Shown here piece after piece: positions 1 to 7,896 of a stretch of 64,000 nucleotides of DNA. Numbering within the stretch: position 1 is the first letter of the stretch; each line of letters begins with the position of its first letter. The translations under genes were made by a program, and so were the position numbers. The notes beneath the pieces were generated by a model, which did not search any database, was not told the DNA's origin, and saw nothing but the letters and a program-made list of their open reading frames with translations. Source of the stretch: Euzebya tangerina (GTDB taxonomy: Bacteria > Actinomycetota > Nitriliruptoria > Euzebyales > Euzebyaceae); assembly GCF_003074135.1 (NCBI RefSeq), contig NZ_PPDK01000003.1, positions 124,001 to 188,000 of the forward strand. The letters run 5' to 3'.

Positions 1-25
1 CGTCCTTCTCGATGCTGACGGTCAT
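1..25 (-). CDS. 5' end of an unidentified gene (runs off window)
   Basis: Only the first eight codons are visible (Met-Thr-Val-Ser-Ile-Glu-Lys-Asp), read leftward from an ATG at 25. An AAGGAG ribosome-binding site lies about 10 bases upstream. The ATG overlaps the stop codon of the TetR gene (ATGA), so the two are probably translationally coupled. Too little is visible to assign a function. Confidence 0.6.
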
Positions 26-582
26 GGTGTTGCTCCTTGAGGGGTATCAGTTCCGCTTGTCCTGGTGGGTGTCATGTCGTCGGGGTGGCGGCTTCGAGCC
101 GCCGCCGCCCGCAGGCCGCGCTCGAGCGGTGCCGCGATCACCGCGTAGGTCACCAGTCCCAGCTGCGAGACGACGACCTCGGCCGCTTCGTCGGCGGTGC
201 CCTCGAGGACGCGCATCAGCGCCTCGACAGCGCTATCCAGCACCCACGGGCCAGGGCGCTCTTGCAGCCGCAGCAACCCGTAGGTCATCAGCCGGACGTC
301 GTCGGGGTGATCGTCCGCCCAGCGCTGCATCCCCGCGCGAACGGCGGTCGCGGGGTCGGCACCACCTGCGACCTCCTGCGCCGCCTCCTCCGCCGTGCCA
401 CGCAGTCGGTCACCCACCTGCTCCAGGCACGCCCGGTACAGCGCGTCCTTGGAGCGGAAGTGGTGCATCACGTTGGCCTTCGACGTATCCGCGGCCGCGG
501 CGATCTGGGCGATGGAGGCCCCGTCGACGCCGCGGCGCGCGAAGAGCTCGAGCGCGGTGCTGAGCAGAACATCACGAGACAC
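22..582 (-). CDS. TetR/AcrR family transcriptional regulator
   Basis: 186-residue repressor with an N-terminal TetR helix-turn-helix (about residues 8-50; recognition-helix pattern around SKANVMHHFRSKDALY) and a divergent ligand-binding C-terminal domain. I chose the GTG at 582 over the TTG at 588, because a promoter with -10 at 590-595 would start transcription near 583 and make the mRNA leaderless. The perfect palindrome inside that promoter implies autoregulation. The stop overlaps the next gene (ATGA). The ligand is unknown. The neighbouring FAD oxidase or the truncated downstream gene may be targets. Confidence 0.88.
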   Translation of the reverse strand: MSRDVLLSTALELFARRGVDGASIAQIAAAADTSKANVMHHFRSKDALYRACLEQVGDRLRGTAEEAAQEVAGGADPATAVRAGMQRWADDHPDDVRLMTYGLLRLQERPGPWVLDSAVEALMRVLEGTADEAAEVVVSQLGLVTYAVIAAPLERGLRAAAARSRHPDDMTPTRTSGTDTPQGATP

Positions 583-589
583 GACCAAG

Positions 590-619
590 AGCGTACTGAC
601 CGAACGTTCGGTCTGTCAA
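590..619 (-). promoter_or_regulatory. TetR promoter with embedded operator
   Basis: On the minus strand, a -35 TTGACA (614-619) and a -10 TACGCT (590-595) are separated by 18 bases. That spacer contains the perfect 16-bp palindrome GACCGAACGTTCGGTC (598-613). A bound repressor would sit between the two promoter elements. The expected transcription start is next to the GTG at 582. Confidence 0.72.
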
Positions 620-624
620 GCGGC

Positions 625-2226
625 TCAGCGAATCAGCACGCCCGGGTTGAGGATTCCCGAGGGGTCGAGTCTGCGCTTGACGGCGTCGAGCGAGTGGGCG
701 AACAGGTCGGGGCGCTGCTGGTCGTACCAGGGCCGGTGATCTCGGCCGACCGCGTGGTGGTGGGTGATGGTCCCACCGGCCGCCATGATGACCTCCGACG
801 CGGCCGCCTTGATCTCCTGCCACTGCCGAACCCTCGCACCTCGGCGGCCGGGCGCGATGACCGTGAAGTACGGCGCCGCACCGTCCGGGTAGGCGTGGGT
901 GACCCGACAGGTCACCATGCCCTCGCCGCAGATCTCGGTGACGGCCCTGGCAGTGGCGGCCATGACCTGCTCGACCAGATCGATCAAGCCGTCGGTTGCG
1001 ACGGCGGTCTCAAACGTCTCCACCACCATTCCCGCATCGACCATCACATCGCGCGTGTACGGCGCCCGCAGGAACGACTGCTTCCAGGCGTCGGCGGCGC
1101 TGTCGCCCTCGCCGCCCGGTGCAGACGGTGGCTCGAGGGCGCGGCCGCCGTGGTCGGCCAGCAGTCGGAGCGACGCTTGCATGTCGGCGGTGACGTCGAT
1201 CACCGGGGACTCAAACCCGACGAGCATCACCGCGTGGCTGCCGTCGCCGGCGCCGTTGATCAGCGCCTCGAGCGGGTCCAGGACCCGGCAGTTGCTGGGA
1301 TCCAGACCCGACTGCACCAGCGGCCCGAGCGCCAGCAGCGCTGCGGTCAGATCGGCGAAGGCCACGACGCGGGTCGCCTTGTGGGTCGGGAGATCCTGGA
1401 GCCGCACCCACGCCTGGGTGATGACACCGAGGATGCCCTCGCTGCCCAGCATCACCCGGTCCGGACTGGGACCGGCACCGGATGCCGGCAGACGTCGTGA
1501 CGCCCACACTCCGGCCGGGGTGACCGCCTCGATCTGCTGCACCAGATCGTCGATGTGCGTGAGCCGCGTCGCGTAGTGCCCGCCGGCTCTCGTGGCGATC
1601 CAGCCACCCAGCGTGGCCATCTCGAAGGACTGCGGGAAGAAGCGCATCGTCACCCCGTGTGGGCGGAGTTGCCCCTCGAGCACCGGACCGGTCGCGCCGG
1701 CCTGGATCAGGGCCGACCGGCTGCTCCGCTCGATCTCGACCACCCGGTCCATGCGGCGCATCTGCATCGTCACGACCGGCCGCTCACGGCCTGCTGCCTC
1801 GGCGCTGACCCCACCGACGACCGAAGTCCCACCCCCGAACGGGATGCAGGCCGCACCGACGTCGGCGCACCACTCGAGGATGCGAGGGACGTCGGTGGCA
1901 TCAGCGGGACGTGCGACCGCATCGGGCGCGGCGGGGAATGGCCCCTCCCGTAGCCGAACCAGGTCCATGAACGATCGCCCGGTGGCGTGCGCCGCCCGGT
2001 CAGCCGGGTCGACCGAGACCAGGTCGACGAGGGCAGCCGGCACGGTGAGACGAGCGGCCGTGACATCAGGATCCGGGAGGGGCGGTGGGTCTGCCCAGAC
2101 GGCGTCGCCGAACCGCCCGATCAACATGCTGCGCATGGCCTGGGATTCCTGCTCGGTTGCGGCGGCCGACCGAACTCCCCAGCCGTGCATCGCGCGGGCT
2201 CCGTGCTGGCTGTCAGATCCGGTCAT
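625..2226 (-). CDS. FAD-binding oxidase, alkylglycerone-phosphate synthase-like
   Basis: 533-residue flavoprotein of the vanillyl-alcohol-oxidase/PCMH family. The N-terminal FAD-binding domain carries the glycine-rich PFGGGTSVVGGV segment at about 129-140. The FAD-linked oxidase C-terminal domain has a triple histidine near residues 488-491 (ITHHHAVGRDH), like the HHH motif of alkyl-DHAP synthases, and the usual LDPSGILNPG terminus. The ATG at 2226 follows CAGGAG. An upstream in-frame extension is possible but lacks family similarity. The likely role is oxidation, or ether-lipid-type exchange, of an acyl or hydroxy substrate. The exact substrate cannot be read from sequence. Confidence 0.85.
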   Translation of the reverse strand: MTGSDSQHGARAMHGWGVRSAAATEQESQAMRSMLIGRFGDAVWADPPPLPDPDVTAARLTVPAALVDLVSVDPADRAAHATGRSFMDLVRLREGPFPAAPDAVARPADATDVPRILEWCADVGAACIPFGGGTSVVGGVSAEAAGRERPVVTMQMRRMDRVVEIERSSRSALIQAGATGPVLEGQLRPHGVTMRFFPQSFEMATLGGWIATRAGGHYATRLTHIDDLVQQIEAVTPAGVWASRRLPASGAGPSPDRVMLGSEGILGVITQAWVRLQDLPTHKATRVVAFADLTAALLALGPLVQSGLDPSNCRVLDPLEALINGAGDGSHAVMLVGFESPVIDVTADMQASLRLLADHGGRALEPPSAPGGEGDSAADAWKQSFLRAPYTRDVMVDAGMVVETFETAVATDGLIDLVEQVMAATARAVTEICGEGMVTCRVTHAYPDGAAPYFTVIAPGRRGARVRQWQEIKAAASEVIMAAGGTITHHHAVGRDHRPWYDQQRPDLFAHSLDAVKRRLDPSGILNPGVLIR

Positions 2227-2388
2227 GTGCTGCTCCTGATGTGGCCGTGCGTCGGGCGTTGGTTCACCCCTCGAGAGGTCGTCGAACCGGCCACCGCGGC
2301 CGTTGCCGGATGCGAAGCGGTTGGCGCCGGTTCTCAACGTTCGCGCCGTTCATGAATCGGTGTGAGGCAGGGTGACATACTCCCGGCC

Positions 2389-2970
2389 ATGGAGGACTAC
2401 CCGGACGTCGACTCCTACCTGGCCGACTCGGAGCGCTGGCACGACGAGATCGTCGCGCTGCGTCCGATCCTGCAGGCCACCGGACTGGACGAGGAGATCA
2501 AGTGGGGCAAGCCCTGCTACGTCCACCACGGCGCGAACATCGTCATCGTGCAGGAGTTCGCCGACAACCTGGCGCTGATGTTCTTCAAGGGGATCCTCTT
2601 GGACGATCCCGCCGATCTCCTCCAGGAGGTCGGTCCGAACAGCCACGCGGCGCGGCGGCTGATGTTCTCCTCTCTGGACGACGTCGACCGACTGGCGAAC
2701 ACGGTCACCGCCTATGTGAAGGAGGCCGTCGCCGTCGAGGACGCCGGCACGGAAGTGCCACCGCGCCCGGAGGAGTCACTGGCCGTGGAACTGCAGGAAC
2801 GGCTGGCCGGGTCCCCGGAGTTGGCCGACGCCTTCGACTCACTCACCCCCGGCCGGCAGCGGGAGTACAACCTCCACGTCTCCGCCGCCAAGCAGGTCGC
2901 GACCCGAGAGCGTCGCATCGACACCATCACACCGCGGATCCTGGCCGGCAAGGGCCTGCGCGACCGCTGA
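2389..2970 (+). CDS. YdeI/OmpD-associated family protein (DUF1801-like)
   Basis: 193-residue cytoplasmic protein. The N-terminal half (residues 1-115) has the DUF1801/YdeI fold signature: an acidic start, EEIKWGKPCYVHHGANIV, and LMFFKGILL. The C-terminal segment has the YdeI-type ending with LTPGRQREYNLHVSAAKQ and a basic tail. The ATG at 2389 fits the family start; a GTG at 2362 is in frame. Members are linked to stress and peptide-antibiotic tolerance, but the biochemical function is unknown. The gene is 12 bases upstream of the GNAT gene and probably co-transcribed with it. Confidence 0.82.
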   Translation: MEDYPDVDSYLADSERWHDEIVALRPILQATGLDEEIKWGKPCYVHHGANIVIVQEFADNLALMFFKGILLDDPADLLQEVGPNSHAARRLMFSSLDDVDRLANTVTAYVKEAVAVEDAGTEVPPRPEESLAVELQERLAGSPELADAFDSLTPGRQREYNLHVSAAKQVATRERRIDTITPRILAGKGLRDR

Positions 2971-2982
2971 TCGGAGAGCGAC

Positions 2983-3327
2983 ATGCCCGACAGAGACGAC
3001 AACAGCGACCACCACGGAGACGTGGTCGTCGAGGACGTCGAGGAACGCAGCCGGTACCAGATCAGCGTCGATGGCCGGACCGCTGGGCACGCCGCCTACC
3101 TCGACCGCGGCGGACGCAGGATCTTCGTGCACACCGAGATCGCGGAGGAGTTCGGGGGACGAGGGCTCGGCAGCCGGTTGGTCGCCTACGCGATGGACGA
3201 CGTCGCGGCTCGAGAGCTCGCCATCGTCCCGCTGTGCCCCTTCGTCGCCGCGTGGCTCGAGGACCATCCGGAGCGGACCGACGTGGATGTGGACACCGAC
3301 CGGCTCGAGGCCTTGACGCGTCGCTGA
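2983..3327 (+). CDS. Short GNAT N-acetyltransferase (YjdJ type)
   Basis: 114-residue member of the minimal GCN5-related acetyltransferase group. It carries the acetyl-CoA loop FGGRGLGSRLV (about residues 56-67) followed by the conserved VPLCPFVAAWLEDHPE block. The acceptor substrate is unknown. It lies just downstream of the YdeI-like gene in the same direction. Confidence 0.86.
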   Translation: MPDRDDNSDHHGDVVVEDVEERSRYQISVDGRTAGHAAYLDRGGRRIFVHTEIAEEFGGRGLGSRLVAYAMDDVAARELAIVPLCPFVAAWLEDHPERTDVDVDTDRLEALTRR

Positions 3328-3386
3328 CGGCAGGCGAGCCGAACGGCCGTCACCCGGAGGGCGTGCCAGACCGTCGATCCAACGGC

Positions 3387-4424
3387 TCAGTCGCCCCGGC
3401 GCTCCCGCTTCGCCGCGTACATCTCGTCGTCGGCCTGCTTCAACATCCTGTCGAGATCGATGTCCTCACCGCTCGCGGTCACCATGCCGACGGAGACGGT
3501 GACGTCGATCCGGTGCCCTGCCCGGTCGCTGACGCTCACGTCGTGGGCTACGCGACGAAGCCGGTCGCTGGCCTGGGTGGCTCCCCAGGACGTCGTGTTC
3601 GTCAAGAGGACCGCGAACTCGTCGCCACCGATGCGGGCGAGCACATCAGACTCCCGGAGCGCCGCCTCCCAGCCACGCGCCAGCTTGACCAGCAACTCGT
3701 TGCCGATGTCGTGGCCGTTGGAGTCATTGATCGCCTTGAAGTGGTCGATGTCCAGCATCCCCAACGACACCGGCTGGCCCTCCGAACGCGCGATGGCGAT
3801 GATCTCGTCGGCCTGGGTGAGGAATCGGCGTCGGTTGCCGACACCGGTCAGCTCATCGGTCAGCGCCAACTCCTGCAGGGAGGACTCGCGCTCCTTGCGG
3901 TCACTGATGTCCTCGAAGAACCAGACGTACCCCAGGTACTGGCCACCCGGCGTGAAGAGGGCAGAGCCGTGGCGGTCGACCGTGCGACCATCGATCATCT
4001 TCAGCTCGACGTGGCTGGGCACCAGCGGGTCGTCGTAGGCGTGCTGGACCCCGGCGATGAAGGCGTCAGGGTCGGCGACGCGGGACAGCGCCGTACCGAG
4101 CAGGAGGTCGTCGGTGATCTCGCCGTGCTCCGCCAGCAGTGCCGTGCGGTCGAAGTTCCAGATCCTGTCGAACTCCGGGTTGGCCGCCACGATGCTGGCG
4201 TCGTGGTCGACGACGAGTATCCCCTGCGGGGAGCGATGGAGCAGCGCTGCCAGTAGTGCATCGTGCAGTTGGGCGGACGCCTCGACGTGGGCCGCGAGGG
4301 ACTCCGGCTCAGGCGTCGGCTTGACTCGCCTCGCCCGGACCTCCGTGCCTCGCAGAGACCCGTGGGACCGCTCCTCGTCGTCGGGTCCATCCCCGGAGAG
4401 GGAGGCGAGGGTGTCAGACTCCAT
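3387..4424 (-). CDS. PAS-GGDEF diguanylate cyclase
   Basis: 345-residue soluble signalling enzyme expected to make cyclic di-GMP from two GTP. Residues about 60-175 form a PAS/PAC sensor (ILVVDHDASIVAANPEF, then the PAC end YLGYVWFFEDISDRKE). Residues 185-345 form the GGDEF domain with an intact GGDEF at 266-270. An RESD sequence at 257-260, exactly five residues before GGDEF, matches the product-inhibition I-site (RxxD). No transmembrane segment is visible, so the cue is probably cytoplasmic. The ATG at 4424 is chosen over an unconserved in-frame extension to 4607. Confidence 0.93.
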   Translation of the reverse strand: MESDTLASLSGDGPDDEERSHGSLRGTEVRARRVKPTPEPESLAAHVEASAQLHDALLAALLHRSPQGILVVDHDASIVAANPEFDRIWNFDRTALLAEHGEITDDLLLGTALSRVADPDAFIAGVQHAYDDPLVPSHVELKMIDGRTVDRHGSALFTPGGQYLGYVWFFEDISDRKERESSLQELALTDELTGVGNRRRFLTQADEIIAIARSEGQPVSLGMLDIDHFKAINDSNGHDIGNELLVKLARGWEAALRESDVLARIGGDEFAVLLTNTTSWGATQASDRLRRVAHDVSVSDRAGHRIDVTVSVGMVTASGEDIDLDRMLKQADDEMYAAKRERRGD

Positions 4425-4530
4425 ACGGTCCCATCGACAGCACACCGACCTGACTTGAGTCGGAGGCAGGACCCGGCGGGACCGCCCGAGTGCTCGACTC
4501 AGTGGCCGGCGCGCCCCGGCTCGAGCCTGC

Positions 4531-5109
4531 TCAATCCGTTGCCCCGCCGATGCGGGCGGCGAGCGCCGGCACGAGCGCCGTGGCGAGCGCGATCTTGGCG
4601 AGGTCACCGACCAGGAACGGCCAGACGCCGCTGCTCAGCGCGGTCGACACGTCGGTGAGCTGCGCCAGCCATCCGGCGCCGAGCAGATAGATCACGACGT
4701 TGCCCAGCAGCATGGCCAGGGCCGTCGTCGCCGGTCGGTTCTGCCAGCCACGGGTGGCGAGCACACCGGTGAGCCCGGCGGCCAGGACGAAGCCCCAGAG
4801 GTAGCCGGCGGTCGGGCCGGTCAGCACAGCAACACCAGCGCCGAACCCGGCGAAGACGGGCAGTCCGACCGCGCCCTCGACCAGGTAGGTCAGCGTGGCC
4901 GCAACGGCCAGCCGCGGCCCCAGCAGGAACCCGAGCAGCAGCACGACGAAGGTCTGGCCGGTGACCGGGACCGGCCACATCGGGATCTGGACCTGCGCGG
5001 AGATGGCCAGTGCGCCGCTGGCCGCCAGGACCAGTGCCGCCTGACGCGTGCCGGAGTTGACCCAGGAGGGTCGCCAGGCAGGGACGAGCGGGGCGGAGAG
5101 GGTGCTCAC
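4531..5109 (-). CDS. bioY: BioY biotin transporter (ECF S component)
   Basis: 192-residue membrane protein with about six transmembrane helices and the BioY signatures ISAQVQIPMWPVPVTGQTF and LLLGFLLGPRLA. It binds and imports biotin, alone or with an ECF module. No EcfA or EcfT partner is encoded nearby. The GTG at 5109 follows GGAGC by about seven bases. The upstream region has an imperfect inverted repeat (ATTCGT...ACGAAT, 5149-5174) that could be regulatory, but I do not recognise it as a known biotin-repressor site. Confidence 0.92.
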   Translation of the reverse strand: MSTLSAPLVPAWRPSWVNSGTRQAALVLAASGALAISAQVQIPMWPVPVTGQTFVVLLLGFLLGPRLAVAATLTYLVEGAVGLPVFAGFGAGVAVLTGPTAGYLWGFVLAAGLTGVLATRGWQNRPATTALAMLLGNVVIYLLGAGWLAQLTDVSTALSSGVWPFLVGDLAKIALATALVPALAARIGGATD

Positions 5110-5263
5110 AGTGTTTGCTCCAGACGTATCGAGTGTTCTCGGTACCGTATTCGTGTCTCGCGTCCCGGACGAATCGACCGGCGAAGAGCCCGTCTTCGTG
5201 CCAGCTTCGCTGCGGTCCTGACCCGTGAGCGCGAGCCCAGCCCGTGACGAGAAGGAGCCCCCG

Positions 5264-5707
5264 ATGATCGAGGTGACAGTCACCGTCGACGTCGACCGGC
5301 CTGCCGATGAGGTCTTCGCGTTCTGGTCGGACTGGTCCAACAACCCGACCTGGCAGAGCGGCATGACCAGTTGCACCTGGACCAGTGAGCCGCCCTTGCA
5401 GCTGGGGTCCACCTACGATCAGCAGGCCACGATGCTCGGCCGGCCCATCGTCTCCTCCTTCGAGGTGGTCGAGTACGAGCCCGACCGCATGGTCCGCATC
5501 AGGACCACGCAGAGCACCCTCCCGCTGGACATCACTCGTCGGGTCGAGCCGCTTCCGGACGGTGGCACACGGCTCCACGCCACGATCCGCGGCGAACCGC
5601 AGGGTCTCCAGCGCCTCCTCAATCCGGTCATGCAACGTCTGGTCGACCGGAACGTCCGTCGCGACTACGCGCGCCTCCGGGACCTGCTCAACGCCGGCTC
5701 GGCCTGA
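5264..5707 (+). CDS. SRPBCC family (polyketide cyclase/START-like) protein
   Basis: 147-residue ligand-binding-fold protein. It starts with the typical beta-strand and helix pattern (VTVTVDVDRPADEVFAFWSDW) and ends in an amphipathic helix that closes the hydrophobic cavity. The ATG at 5264 follows AGAAGGAG. The ligand is unknown. It is convergent with the haloalkane dehalogenase gene. Confidence 0.82.
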   Translation: MIEVTVTVDVDRPADEVFAFWSDWSNNPTWQSGMTSCTWTSEPPLQLGSTYDQQATMLGRPIVSSFEVVEYEPDRMVRIRTTQSTLPLDITRRVEPLPDGGTRLHATIRGEPQGLQRLLNPVMQRLVDRNVRRDYARLRDLLNAGSA

Positions 5708-5722
5708 TCGACCACCACCCGC

Positions 5723-6604
5723 CTACTGGCGGTCGAGCATCCAGTCGCGCAGCGCTGCGCCGATCTCTTCGGGTGCGTCCTCCTGGATGAAGTGGATGCC
5801 CGGGACGGTGACCTCGATCTGGTTCGGCCACGCCCTGCACCGCTCGGCGTAGACGGTGGAGAGGAAGCCCGGCTCGGCATGCACGTACAGCTTCGGCACA
5901 GCCGACTGCGCCAGCCAGGCCTCGTAGTCGGCGATGATCTCGTGCACGTCGGCCGGTTGTCCGTCGAACGGGATCTGTCGTGGCCAGGTGAGCGTCGGCC
6001 GGCGGTCCTCCCCCACCTGGGCGAACGGTGCCCGGTAGACAGCCATCTCCTCCTCCGTCAGATCGCGGATGATGCTGCCCGGCAGGACCCGCTCGACGAA
6101 GACGTTCTTCTGCAGGACCATCTCCTCGCCGGCCTCGGACCGGAAGCCCTCGAAGAGCCGCTGACCACCCTCGGGCCAGTCCGCGAAGGAGACCGTCCCG
6201 CAGAGCGCCTCCATGTAGCAGATGCCGGCCACGGCCTCCCGGTGGCGGTTGGCCCAGTCGAAGCCGAGACCACTCCCCCAGTCGTGGACGACCAGGGTCA
6301 CGTTCTCGGTGACCCCGAGGGCATCGAGCAGGCCGTCCAGGTAGTGACGGTGCTGGACGAAGGTGTAGCGGTCGGGACCCGGGTCGGGCAGCTTCGCGGA
6401 GTCGCCGTGCCCGACCAGGTCCGGTGCGATCACCCGACCGAGGTCGGCCACGTGTGGCATGACGTTGCGCCACAGGTAGGACGACGTCGGGTTGCCGTGC
6501 AGGAACAGGATCGGATCACCCTCGCCCTCGTCGACGACGGTCATGGCGACCCCGTCCACCTCGACGGTTCGCTTCGAGTACGGCATGTCTGGGCTGATCG
6601 GCAT
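5723..6604 (-). CDS. Haloalkane dehalogenase (subfamily HLD-II)
   Basis: 293-residue alpha/beta hydrolase predicted to hydrolyse carbon-halogen bonds of haloalkanes to alcohol plus halide. The complete HLD-II catalytic pentad is visible: nucleophile Asp108 and halide-binding Trp109 in VVHDWGSG, halide-binding Asn38 in HGNPTSS, acid Glu132 in YMEA, and base His271 in GIHFIQED. The first four positions coincide with those I recall for LinB. There is no signal peptide. It is divergent from fdhD with 76 bases between the starts. The ATG at 6604 is favoured; an ATG at 6586 is an alternative. Confidence 0.93.
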   Translation of the reverse strand: MPISPDMPYSKRTVEVDGVAMTVVDEGEGDPILFLHGNPTSSYLWRNVMPHVADLGRVIAPDLVGHGDSAKLPDPGPDRYTFVQHRHYLDGLLDALGVTENVTLVVHDWGSGLGFDWANRHREAVAGICYMEALCGTVSFADWPEGGQRLFEGFRSEAGEEMVLQKNVFVERVLPGSIIRDLTEEEMAVYRAPFAQVGEDRRPTLTWPRQIPFDGQPADVHEIIADYEAWLAQSAVPKLYVHAEPGFLSTVYAERCRAWPNQIEVTVPGIHFIQEDAPEEIGAALRDWMLDRQ

Positions 6605-6680
6605 ATCGGCACCCTAGCCCGATCGGCGCGACGATCCGGCTACACATGTGCAGGACGAGGGACGCCCTAGCCTGGACCCC

Positions 6681-7565
6681 ATGCCACACCACGCGTCGAC
6701 CGGTCGCCGAGTGCCGACCGTTCGCGCCGTCGTCCGGCGCCACCGGACCGGTGAGGAGGCCGCCGACGTGGGGGGTCGGGCCACGCTGGCCGTGGAGGAG
6801 CCGCTTGAGATCCGCGTCGACGGGCAGGTCCTCGCAACGACCATGCGCACGCCCGGCGCCGACTTCGACCTCGCGCTCGGCCTGGCGCTGACCGACGGCC
6901 GTCTGGACCCGGCGGCGGTGACGGGCATCACCTACTGCGGGCCGGACTCCGGTGAGGTGGTCGCGCCGACCGCGGCGGATCTCAGCGGTCCGTACGCCGG
7001 AGAGTTCAGTGCGGTGAACGTCGCGACCGTCGATCGTCGGGGACCAGCGGTCGAGCGGCACCGCCACGGACCCGTGTCCAGCGCGTGCGGGGTGTGCGGG
7101 GCCGACGTCATCGCCGATCTGTTGGCGGTGACCGGGGCCGTGGAGTCGGTCGACCTGGCCGTGCCCGCCGCAGTGATCAGCGCGATCCCCCAGACGGTCC
7201 GTCGAGGCCAGACCGGCTTCGATGCAACCGGCGGGCTGCACGCCGCAGCCGTACTCGACGAGCACGGCGCAGTGGTGTCGATCCGCGAGGACGTCGGTCG
7301 GCACAACGCCGTGGACAAGGTGGTCGGGGACCTGGCGACACGACGACTGCTGCCGGCAGGTGATCTGGTCCTGTTCACCTCCGGCCGCGTGGCGGCGGAG
7401 ATCGTGGCGAAGGCGCTCATCGCCGGTGTGTCCATCGTGGTGGCCGTCTCGGCGCCGACATCCCTGGCGGTCGAGATGGCGACGGCCGCCGGCATGACCC
7501 TGGTCGGCTTCGCACGCGGCCCGGAGTTCACCGTCTACAGCCGCCCCGATCGGATCATCAGCTAG
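6681..7565 (+). CDS. fdhD: Formate dehydrogenase accessory sulfurtransferase FdhD
   Basis: 294-residue FdhD, which transfers sulfur from a cysteine desulfurase to the molybdenum/tungsten bis-MGD cofactor of formate dehydrogenase. The two conserved cysteines are at residues 136 and 139 (SSACGVCG), and the family block REDVGRHNAVDKVVG follows. No formate dehydrogenase subunit is in this window. The ATG at 6681 gives a length close to E. coli FdhD. An in-frame extension to 6648 has no support. Confidence 0.95.
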   Translation: MPHHASTGRRVPTVRAVVRRHRTGEEAADVGGRATLAVEEPLEIRVDGQVLATTMRTPGADFDLALGLALTDGRLDPAAVTGITYCGPDSGEVVAPTAADLSGPYAGEFSAVNVATVDRRGPAVERHRHGPVSSACGVCGADVIADLLAVTGAVESVDLAVPAAVISAIPQTVRRGQTGFDATGGLHAAAVLDEHGAVVSIREDVGRHNAVDKVVGDLATRRLLPAGDLVLFTSGRVAAEIVAKALIAGVSIVVAVSAPTSLAVEMATAAGMTLVGFARGPEFTVYSRPDRIIS

Positions 7566-7579
7566 CCGCTCGACGCACT

Positions 7580-7613
7580 CTGTTAGTGGGCTGTTAGTGG
7601 CGTGCCCTAGGCT
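7580..7613 (+). promoter_or_regulatory. Possible activator-dependent promoter with 11-bp direct repeat
   Basis: Two adjacent copies of CTGTTAGTGG(G/C) (7580-7590 and 7591-7601) have the 11-bp period typical of OmpR/PhoB-family response-regulator boxes. A TAGGCT at 7608-7613 could serve as the -10. Downstream lie a possible small secreted gene and the CWB2 gene. The regulator is unknown and the reading is tentative. Confidence 0.35.
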
Positions 7614-7687
7614 TCGCTTCACTCGGACGCGTCACCGGCACGGCGTCCCTGTCACTCGACCGCAGTCGACCTGGTGAGGTGCTCGGA

Positions 7688-7854
7688 ATGCCATCGTCCC
7701 CGTCTGCAGTGCGTGCGCTTCCCGCCCTGCTGGTCCTCCTCCGCGTCACCACGCTGGTGGCGCTCGTGCCAGCATCGACCCGCTGCTGGTCGGCACGGAG
7801 GAGATCCTCGACCAGCAGGCCGCACACGAGCTCGACGTGGCGCCTGCCTGCTGA
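7688..7854 (+). pseudogene. Possible frameshifted small secreted protein
   Basis: An ATG at 7688, preceded by GGTGAGG, opens a signal-peptide-like sequence (MPSSPSAVRALPALLVLLRV and onward to about LVPAS). In that frame it then turns into low-complexity Arg/Ser sequence. One base back, the frame reads SIDPLLVGTEEILDQQAA and ends at TGA 7852-7854. Joined by a -1 shift near 7770 the two parts make a plausible exported peptide of about 55 residues. It could be a frameshifted remnant, a sequence error, or chance. The rest of the 7566-7896 interval holds only the direct repeat and the next gene's ribosome-binding site. Confidence 0.35.
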
Positions 7855-7896
7855 GGCGGCACCGCGCACTCCCCCAAACCAAGGAAGGTGACCACG

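Noticed and set aside
2502-4256. 584-codon plus-strand ORF
   Set aside because: Runs through the YdeI-like and GNAT genes in another frame and antisense to the GGDEF gene; Arg/Pro-rich shadow composition.
4531-5412. Longer BioY start at 5412
   Set aside because: The extension overlaps the divergent SRPBCC gene and lacks conservation; GTG 5109 has a well-placed ribosome-binding site.
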